This document shows positions 1 to 6,236 of a stretch of DNA of 9,948 nucleotides, one piece after another. Both the position numbers and the translations under genes were made by a program. Under the pieces are notes generated by a model, which worked only from the letters and a program-made list of their open reading frames with translations, searched no databases and was not told the origin of the DNA. The DNA comes from Saprospiraceae bacterium (GTDB lineage: Bacteria > Bacteroidota > Bacteroidia > Chitinophagales > Saprospiraceae). Location: contig JALOMF010000113.1 of assembly GCA_025455635.1 (NCBI GenBank), positions 1-9,948 of the forward strand. The letters are read 5' to 3'. Each line of letters opens with the position of its first letter. The first letter of the stretch is position 1.

Positions 1-33
1 ATGCCATTTCACAAATAATTGATAATGAATTGA

Positions 34-375
34 TTAGTGCTCATGTCCAATGATGCGCCGCTGGTCGGGAATTTCAACCTCGATGACAGCGTGCTTGTCA
101 AGGATGACACATTGGCAGCCCAGCCTTGATTCCAAGCGGGGGTTGATGGCCCTGTCCACGAAGTCTTCTTCTTTTTCAGAGATTTCTTCCAAAAAATCGT
201 CGCCCTGCAACACGTAAACGTGGCAGGTACTACAGGCGCAAACGCCCCCGCAGTTGTGGTTGAGGTGAATATCATGCTCCTCGGTCACTTCCAAGATTGA
301 CAGGTCAGCAGGCACATCATGGATGGTAACAGGAGCGATTGATTTGTCTTCGAAGGTAAATTTGATTGTTGCCAT
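34..375 (-). CDS. 2Fe-2S ferredoxin, adrenodoxin type
   Basis: A 113-residue soluble electron carrier with a plant/adrenodoxin-type ferredoxin fold, expected in the cytoplasm. Seen: the cluster motif CGGVCACSTC at residues 42-51 and LGCQC at 85-89. By alignment with adrenodoxin (C-x5-C-x2-C, then a fourth Cys in LGCQ) the ligands should be C42, C48, C51 and C87. Two extra cysteines, C46 and C89, lie next to ligands. The chain is acidic around residues 59-71, as expected for docking to a reductase or acceptor. Length fits the family (roughly 100-120). The ATG at 375 is preceded by no Shine-Dalgarno sequence but by a TACATTTG element (393-400, minus strand), which would give a very short leader. 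The partner enzyme is not in the window. It could serve Fe-S assembly (Isc-type Fdx) or a redox enzyme; the sequence does not decide this. Confidence 0.93.
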   Translation of the reverse strand: MATIKFTFEDKSIAPVTIHDVPADLSILEVTEEHDIHLNHNCGGVCACSTCHVYVLQGDDFLEEISEKEEDFVDRAINPRLESRLGCQCVILDKHAVIEVEIPDQRRIIGHEH

Positions 376-392
376 ATTCAGTAAAAAGTCCG

Positions 393-400
393 CAAATGTA
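393..400 (-). promoter_or_regulatory. Bacteroidota -7 promoter element for the ferredoxin
   Basis: Read on the minus strand this is TACATTTG, an exact match to the Bacteroidota TAnnTTTG -7 consensus. It ends 18 bases before the ferredoxin ATG, so the transcript leader would be about 10 nt. I see no well-spaced TTTG-like -33 element; the nearest minus-strand TTG (414-416) is too close. Confidence 0.5.
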
Positions 401-636
401 GATTTTGTCTAAACAACAGAGCAGGATGGGTAAAGTTTTTTGAGCGAATTGCTTCATAATTTGACTTGGTGAGGAATAATTTGCCTCCTGGATTGAATTT
501 GCGAAGCAAAAAATGCTGGGTAAAAAAACAGCAATCAATTTCTTTTCAAAAAAAACAGCGGTGATACAAAATGGAAAAAAAATAAATTATCCGCAACATT
601 GAAACAAAAAACAAGGTTAACAAGTAAATTTGGCGC

Positions 637-644
637 TATCTTTG
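637..644 (+). promoter_or_regulatory. Bacteroidota -7 promoter element for the surface protein gene
   Basis: TATCTTTG matches the TAnnTTTG consensus on the plus strand, in an AT-rich region upstream of the 1484-residue protein. Transcription would begin near 650 and leave a leader of about 135 nt before the ATG at 788. A good TTTG -33 box at 19-21 bp is not evident, so the element is tentative. Confidence 0.4.
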
Positions 645-787
645 GCCTAGATTTATTGGCTTTCCAACCAGCAAAAGTTTTACCCATTCTCCGCAGTTAT
701 TGAAGAAATCCTTTTAAAATACCGTATTCAACTGGGGTTTCTACCTTTTTTTCATTGTGTTTAGGCTGGTTGACAAATTATAATCTC

Positions 788-3700
788 ATGAAAGTAACTA
801 ACCTTACACACTGCCCCAATTGGCTTGGGGGCCAACTTCTTCTCATTTTGTTGCTGCTGACCACCTCAGCACCTTCTGTCTTTTCCCAAGTCCCTTGCGA
901 CCCTGCTACACAAGCCATCCCCCCATCCCTTACCTGCCCTCCCAACCAAACCATCAGCCTCGACGCTGGCGAATGCCAAGCAACCGTTCATTTCCCAAAC
1001 GCAACTGCTACCGATGCTTGTGACCCGAACGTTGTTGTGACGCAATCAATTGGTCTAGCTTCAGGCTCCCTGTTCAATATCGGCACACACTTGATAATTT
1101 TTGAAGGCGAAGATGATTTCGGAAGTGTTGGCGACTGTGCCTTTGAAATCACGGTCATTGAATTTCAAGCCCCGCAAAGCACAATGGCGTGCAACGATGA
1201 GGTGCAACTAAGCCTCGACGATGCTGGAAGCTTGGTGGTGAACGCAGACCAAATCCTCGAAGGCGGGCCGTATGGTTGTTACAACGATTTTTTGGTAAAC
1301 GTTACAAATTTTGAAGGGTTTTCATTCGGAAATGTACTGACCTGCAATGAAATCGGCGAGTCCCTGACCGTCATGGTGACCAACCCTGACAATGGCAATG
1401 CCTGTTGGGGTCAAATCATCGTTGAGGATAAAAAAGCCCCTGTGCTCAACTGCACCAACCGCATTGTGAACTGCAATGTCGCATTTGAAAACGTGGCCAA
1501 ACCAACTGTTACCGACAATTGCACCGCCAACCCAAGCTTGGTTTTGATGGGCACTTCTCCATTGGACATCAATGCCTGCGACAATAACCAAACCCAATTC
1601 AAAAGGATTTGGAGGGCCACTGATGCCCAACGAAACGTCGCTACCTGCAACGACACCATCACCATTGCAAGGCCAACGGTCGTTGACTTCCCAAACGACA
1701 TCATGTGGCATTGTTACCAATACGACTCCTTCCCCGGTATCATCAACGCTGCCCCATTGCGAAGCAATATCATAGACATAAACCCAGCAACGCTCATCAT
1801 CAATGTTGACCCCAACATCAGGAGAAGGGACTCGCTGTTCAACTCAGGTTCTGGCGTACCATCCAATATCATCGGCGAATATTGCAAATACCATATCACC
1901 CACACGGATGAAATATTGGCTGCTTGCGGTGGCGCTCCCGGTGTTTTTGAAATACTGCGTACATGGGTCGTTTTGGACTGGTGTACGGGCCAGCTAATTA
2001 CAACCGGGGTCGGTGGGGAAGACAATTTCCAAGCAATAAAAGTATTGGACACCCAAGCCCCCATCATCCTGGGTAGCATAGATACGATTTACCTCAACGC
2101 CAATGTACCCGGCGACCACCCCGGCCTGTGCCGTTCGATGGACGAGTTTCCATTGCCAACGGTCATTGACAGCTGCTCAGGGGTAGCGGATATCACGGTC
2201 ATTACGCCCATAGGCGGCTTGGTAGATGGTCATTTGCCCTTTCCCGGGCTGACCGTTAATCCTGTTCCTTACTGGTTCGTGATAATTGCCACTGACCGTT
2301 GTGGAAACAAAGTGGAGCAGCCCGTGCCAGTCATCGTGACCGACCAAACTGCGCCCACGCCTATCTGCATCGAATACACCAATGTGAGCGTTGAATCATC
2401 CGGTTACGCCGAAGTGCTGGCAGCCGATTTCAACTTGGCTTCCTACGACAATTGCTGCCTGGACAGCATGCTGGTGCGCAGGATGGACAACGACCCTTGC
2501 GACGATGGCATCAACGACCTGAAATTCGGCCCAGCCGTCCATTTTTGCTGCGAAGATGCCGGTGACACAGTCAGGGTGGTGTTCCGGGTGAAAGATTGCT
2601 TCGGCAATTTCAACGAATGCATGGTACAGGTCTTGGTCGAGGAAAAAATTGGGCCGGTACTTGTGTCTTGCCCTGCCAACCAGCGCATCACCTGCGATTG
2701 GTATGCGGATAACCTCGACGCCCAGCTAGCTGCCCTGCAAACTCCAGCGCAGTTAAGCCAAGCCCTCGACCAATACTTCGGTACGCCCGTTTTCTTCGAC
2801 AATTGCGGAGCTACGCTGATACGCAACTACGTCTCGAACATAGACCAGTGCTACGAAGGGCCCATCATCCGCGCTTTCAATGCTGTTGACCCTGCGGGAA
2901 ACACGGCAGTTCAGCTTTGCACCCAAGTTATCAGCGTTGACCACGTGTCGGATTGGGTGGTGGAGTTCCCAGCCGATGTGACCATCAACTGTGGCACTAC
3001 CCCACCGAGCTTTGGTGAACCTGAGATTTTCTACGAGAGCTGCGAACTGCTTGCCGTCACCTACGAAGACGAGCCAATCACTGTCGTGGCAGATGCCTGC
3101 TACAAACTGCTCCGCAAATGGGTCGTCATCAATTGGTGTGTGGTGGGCACTGAGGTTGACCAAGAAGTTGTGGAACAGCCCGAATCGCAGCTCGGCTTGG
3201 CCATTCCACAATGCGACCTCGACAACGATGGCGACTGTGACGCCCGCACCTACCGGGATAGCTGGCGGGGCGCAGCGGCTGTGCCCAACCCTTTTGCGCC
3301 AGCAGCTTACCGTTTGCGCCCTTCGGCAAACGATGCACATACGCCGAGCATCAATGCTGCCCTGAACTTCAGGAATCCCGATACCGATGTGGACACCGAC
3401 CCTTGGGACGGTTACATTGCCCACCAGCAAACCATCAAGGTTATTGACAACGTTGACCCGGTATTCGTAAATGGTTGTGCAGTCCCGAAAGTCTGCATCC
3501 TCGACAATACCTGCGAAGCAAGTTTCACACTGCCCACGCCCGAAGTGAGCGATTGCAGCCAATCGGTTGACGTTACTGCTGAAATAAAAATCGGGGGCGC
3601 TTGGGTGGATGGAAATGGTACCTTGGCCAACGTACCGCAAGGCGTTTACGAGGTGGTTTATACCGCACAGGACAACTGCAACAACCAAGCTACCTGCGCC

Positions 3701-5242
3701 ACCACTGTGATGGTAAAGGATTGCAAAAAGCCAACGCCCTACTGCAAAAACGGCCTGATAGTGGGCATCATGCAGGGCAACCCTCCGATGATTGTCATTT
3801 GGGCCAGCGACCTCAACGACGGCAGCTTTGACAATTGCGACACAGACCTGACCTTCTCGTTCTCGCCGGACACGACCAATACCAGCGTCACCTATTTTTG
3901 CGCAAGCCAAAACTCCACCAGCTTCGTGGACGTGTGGGTAACGGATGACTGTGGAAACCAGGATTTTTGTACCACAAGCATAACCATCCAAGACAATATC
4001 CAGGGCTGCGCCGACCCCCTCGTCAGCATCGTGGGCAACGTGTCCAACGAAGAAGATTTAGGGATTGAAAACGTGGAAATTCAATTGAGCGGCAACACTT
4101 CGTTGGTGACCCAAACCAATTCAAGTGGCCAATACCTTTACGATGTCTTGGTGCCGGGCAACGACTATTCCGTCGTGCCAACCTTGGACACCAACCCGCT
4201 CAACGGTGTCACGACCTTCGACCTCGTGCTCATTTCAAAACATATTTTGGGGGTGACGCCGCTCGGCTCGCCCTATAAAATCATTGCTGCCGACGCCAAT
4301 AAATCGGGCAGCGTGACCACTTTTGACTTGGTGGAAATCAGGAAGCTCATCCTCTACATCAACGACGATTTCACCAGCAACACCTCCTGGAGGTTTGTGG
4401 ACAAAAACTTCGTATTCCCCAACCCCGCCAACCCTTGGCAAACCCAGTTCCCTGAACTTGCCAATTTTAACGACATCACACTTGGGCTGCATGCGCTTGA
4501 TTTTGTTGGGATAAAAATCGGGGACGTGAACTGCAGCGCAGCTACCAATTTCACGCAAGAAAATGAAGACCGGAGCCAGTTGCCCGACTTCGAGCTACGC
4601 ACTGTGGACAAAGATTTGACCGAAGGCCAGTTGGTCAGCGTACCGTTCACGACCGATGGGGCAAGCTTGAGCGGGTTTCAGTTCACCCTTGATTTCGATG
4701 CAAACCAACTGGAGTTCGTTGAGCTGGCCGAGGGCGTTTTGAGCGCTGAGAACTTTGGCTTCGCAAAATTGGGGGAAGGTGCCATCACCGTTAGTTGGAA
4801 CAATGCGGACGGCTCGGCGAAATGGTTGCAAGGCGAGGTATTCAACCTAGTGTTCAAGGCAAAATCGGTCGGGAACCTCAGCGACTTGGTTGGCATCAAT
4901 TCAAGGTTCACGAAAGCTGAAGCTTACAGCCCAGAGGGTTTGCAGGGTGTGTCGCTAGTGCCTGAGCAGCCAAAAGTGAACGGCTACGCACTTCACCAGA
5001 ACATGCCAAACCCTTTCACAGGTGCTACTTCCATCAGTTTTGAATTGCCGAAGGCGGCGGATTGCACCTTCACTTTCACGGATGTTTCTGGTAAAATTCT
5101 GAAAGTGCTAAACGGCCATTTTGCCGAAGGCAAGTATAAAATAAATGTGAAAAGGAGCGAATTGAATACAAGCGGCGTCATTTACTACAGTCTCAAAACC
5201 AGCGAATTCACCGAGACTCGGCGGATGCTGCTCGTTGATTAA
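788..5242 (+). CDS. Giant T9SS-secreted HYR/Ig-like surface protein with dockerin-like and cohesin-like domains
   Basis: A 1484-residue predicted surface or secreted protein with no visible catalytic domain; adhesion or scaffolding is inferred. The frame opens at a TTG at 755, but the ATG at 788 is preferred because it begins directly with a signal peptide: MKVTNLTHC, then the hydrophobic QLLLILLLL, with likely cleavage at VFS/Q near residue 33. In order (residues from this ATG): an HYR-like domain about 45-125; Cys-rich Ig-like modules about 130-1075, marked by recurring APVLNC, DTQAPI, DQTAPTPIC, GPVLVSC and DPVFVNGC boundaries; two modules with an RxWVVxxWC...QxIKVxD signature (385-426 and 772-891), the second carrying a DLDNDGDCD calcium-type loop (810-818); a CNA-B/carboxypeptidase-regulatory-like domain about 1077-1130; a dockerin-like region 1131-1192; a cohesin-like domain about 1267-1394 (GFQFTLDFD, LEFVELAEG); and a T9SS type A sorting domain about 1400-1484 (NMPNPFTGATSISFEL ... 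RRMLLVD). The terminal domain predicts outer-membrane export by T9SS and removal of the tail. It is monocistronic: own promoter-like element and strong terminator. Confidence 0.9.
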   Translation: MKVTNLTHCPNWLGGQLLLILLLLTTSAPSVFSQVPCDPATQAIPPSLTCPPNQTISLDAGECQATVHFPNATATDACDPNVVVTQSIGLASGSLFNIGTHLIIFEGEDDFGSVGDCAFEITVIEFQAPQSTMACNDEVQLSLDDAGSLVVNADQILEGGPYGCYNDFLVNVTNFEGFSFGNVLTCNEIGESLTVMVTNPDNGNACWGQIIVEDKKAPVLNCTNRIVNCNVAFENVAKPTVTDNCTANPSLVLMGTSPLDINACDNNQTQFKRIWRATDAQRNVATCNDTITIARPTVVDFPNDIMWHCYQYDSFPGIINAAPLRSNIIDINPATLIINVDPNIRRRDSLFNSGSGVPSNIIGEYCKYHITHTDEILAACGGAPGVFEILRTWVVLDWCTGQLITTGVGGEDNFQAIKVLDTQAPIILGSIDTIYLNANVPGDHPGLCRSMDEFPLPTVIDSCSGVADITVITPIGGLVDGHLPFPGLTVNPVPYWFVIIATDRCGNKVEQPVPVIVTDQTAPTPICIEYTNVSVESSGYAEVLAADFNLASYDNCCLDSMLVRRMDNDPCDDGINDLKFGPAVHFCCEDAGDTVRVVFRVKDCFGNFNECMVQVLVEEKIGPVLVSCPANQRITCDWYADNLDAQLAALQTPAQLSQALDQYFGTPVFFDNCGATLIRNYVSNIDQCYEGPIIRAFNAVDPAGNTAVQLCTQVISVDHVSDWVVEFPADVTINCGTTPPSFGEPEIFYESCELLAVTYEDEPITVVADACYKLLRKWVVINWCVVGTEVDQEVVEQPESQLGLAIPQCDLDNDGDCDARTYRDSWRGAAAVPNPFAPAAYRLRPSANDAHTPSINAALNFRNPDTDVDTDPWDGYIAHQQTIKVIDNVDPVFVNGCAVPKVCILDNTCEASFTLPTPEVSDCSQSVDVTAEIKIGGAWVDGNGTLANVPQGVYEVVYTAQDNCNNQATCATTVMVKDCKKPTPYCKNGLIVGIMQGNPPMIVIWASDLNDGSFDNCDTDLTFSFSPDTTNTSVTYFCASQNSTSFVDVWVTDDCGNQDFCTTSITIQDNIQGCADPLVSIVGNVSNEEDLGIENVEIQLSGNTSLVTQTNSSGQYLYDVLVPGNDYSVVPTLDTNPLNGVTTFDLVLISKHILGVTPLGSPYKIIAADANKSGSVTTFDLVEIRKLILYINDDFTSNTSWRFVDKNFVFPNPANPWQTQFPELANFNDITLGLHALDFVGIKIGDVNCSAATNFTQENEDRSQLPDFELRTVDKDLTEGQLVSVPFTTDGASLSGFQFTLDFDANQLEFVELAEGVLSAENFGFAKLGEGAITVSWNNADGSAKWLQGEVFNLVFKAKSVGNLSDLVGINSRFTKAEAYSPEGLQGVSLVPEQPKVNGYALHQNMPNPFTGATSISFELPKAADCTFTFTDVSGKILKVLNGHFAEGKYKINVKRSELNTSGVIYYSLKTSEFTETRRMLLVD

Positions 5243-5266
5243 AAAATCACCAAATCGTGAAATATG

Positions 5267-5307
5267 ATTGGGCGGACCTCGGACACGGGGTTCGCCCAAT
5301 TTTTTTC
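5267..5307 (+). terminator. Strong intrinsic terminator after the surface protein gene
   Basis: A near-perfect 14-bp stem pairs 5267-5280 with 5287-5300 (only two G-T wobbles) around a 6-nt loop, GGACAC. It is followed directly by a run of T at 5300-5306. It begins 24 bases after the TAA stop of the giant gene and should separate that transcript from the downstream sigma factor unit. On the minus strand there is no comparable T run, so it is taken as one-directional. Confidence 0.9.
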
Positions 5308-5612
5308 TGAAAAGCCAAAGATTTTTTCAGACTTATTTGTATCCTTTTTTGGGGCTTGCATTATGTTGACGAAACAGTCCGAGGGGCACAGCTTCTCGGT
5401 GCTGGAAAACGGAAAGAGAAGTTGCCAAATGTTCCCGTTATTTGAATTGATTTTGGTGTAGAAAAAATCCACACTCCTGGTAAGCCACATTAGTTAGGTT
5501 GTTGGTTGAAAAAGGAACATTGGGCAACTCCTCGTACCGTGGGCATCAAGCTGTGCGAAATATGCTCCAGGATTTTCAAATAAACCGTACCCTTGTGAAA
5601 AATGAAGGGCTG
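5308..5612. other. Intergenic leader region upstream of the sigma factor
   Basis: About 300 bases with no convincing gene. Open frames on both strands (5264-5461 plus, 5239-5490 minus) lack recognisable protein features and run through the terminator. The sigma frame itself stays open upstream to a TTG at 5499, so part of this region could be coding if translation starts earlier. No exact TAnnTTTG promoter element was found here, although the sigma unit must be transcribed from somewhere in this stretch if the terminator is efficient. Confidence 0.5.
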
Positions 5613-6194
5613 ATGAATTCCTTCCGACGTACTGTTTCCAACCATGAAATCGAGGACGAGTGGCATGCCATTCAGTCTGCACAGGCGAACCCTTCGGCGT
5701 TCAGGCCGCTGTATGACCGCTATTATGAACCCATATTTCAGTTCATCCACAACCGTACACAGGACGAGAACCTGAGTGCCGACATCTGCTCGCAGGTATT
5801 CCTGAAGGCGATGCAGCGGCTGGGCGACTATACTTTCCGGGGCGTGCCGTTCTCGGCTTGGCTGTACCGGATAGCCAGCAACGAAGTAGCCCAATGGTAC
5901 CGGCAGCACAAAAAGCTGCGGGTGGTAAGCGTGGAGGAGACCAACTTGGCCAGCATGTTCGAAGAGGTGCTGGACGATGATTTGGAGAAATTCAGGCCGT
6001 ACTTGGTTCCAGCGCTCGATGTGTTGAAAGCGGCAGACCTTGAAATCGTGGAGATGCGCTTTTTTGAACAAAGGCCATTCAAAGAAATAGCCGAAGTGCT
6101 CAACATCACCGAAAGCAATGCCAAAGTGAGGACTTACCGGGTGCTGGAACGGCTGAAAAAGATAATCGAAAGCCAAATAGGCGGTGCCAAATGA
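5613..6194 (+). CDS. ECF-type RNA polymerase sigma factor
   Basis: A 193-residue sigma-70 family factor of the extracytoplasmic-function group, which redirects RNA polymerase to a stress or envelope regulon. Seen (residues from ATG 5613): region 2 at about 30-100, with FRPLYDRYYEP (2.1), DICSQVFLKAM (2.2, core binding) and FSAWLYRIASNEVAQWYRQHKK split over 2.3/2.4 (-10 recognition); a linker 101-132; region 4 at about 135-188, with the helix-turn-helix FKEIAEVLNITESNAKVRTYR (-35 recognition). No region 1.1 or 3 is present, as expected for ECF factors. The frame is open back to a TTG at 5499 and has another ATG at 5562; 5613 is chosen because it gives the usual family length, the extra residues look unlike sigma sequence, and a purine-rich GAAGGG lies just upstream. 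It probably forms an operon with the membrane protein that starts 42 bp downstream. Confidence 0.92.
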   Translation: MNSFRRTVSNHEIEDEWHAIQSAQANPSAFRPLYDRYYEPIFQFIHNRTQDENLSADICSQVFLKAMQRLGDYTFRGVPFSAWLYRIASNEVAQWYRQHKKLRVVSVEETNLASMFEEVLDDDLEKFRPYLVPALDVLKAADLEIVEMRFFEQRPFKEIAEVLNITESNAKVRTYRVLERLKKIIESQIGGAK

Positions 6195-6236
6195 CATTGA
6201 ACTTGCCCTTTCATTCCGCCATTAAATAGTGAAGTT

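Larger units (their letters stand above)
376..787. other. AT-rich divergent intergenic region
   Basis: About 410 bases separate the divergent ferredoxin and the giant surface-protein gene. The stretch 520-620 is strongly A-rich, with several runs of seven or more A, and could be a bent or upstream promoter segment. It holds one promoter-like -7 element in each direction. Short open frames here (for example a minus-strand one at 317-538) overlap the ferredoxin or lack any recognisable protein character. I see no RNA gene or clear terminator. Confidence 0.6.

Noticed and set aside
522..559. 11-bp direct repeat AAAAAAACAGC at 522-532 and 549-559
   Set aside because: Low-complexity A runs make this uninformative.
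426..687. 9-bp inverted repeat ATGGGTAAA / TTTACCCAT (426-434 and 679-687), with a third GGGTAAA at 518-524
   Set aside because: In an AT-rich 380-base region a 9-bp match by chance is not surprising, and no protein or structure supports an operator; kept only as a note.
755..787. TTG at 755 as start of the giant surface protein
   Set aside because: The 11 added residues precede the signal peptide without improving it; the ATG at 788 starts a clean signal sequence.
2753..3991. 412-residue open frame on the minus strand inside the giant gene
   Set aside because: It lies wholly within a gene with clear domains on the other strand, and its sequence shows no domain; it is a shadow created by the codon use of the plus-strand gene.
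5490..6197. 235-residue minus-strand open frame opposite the sigma factor
   Set aside because: It coincides almost exactly with the sigma gene, whose family motifs are unambiguous.
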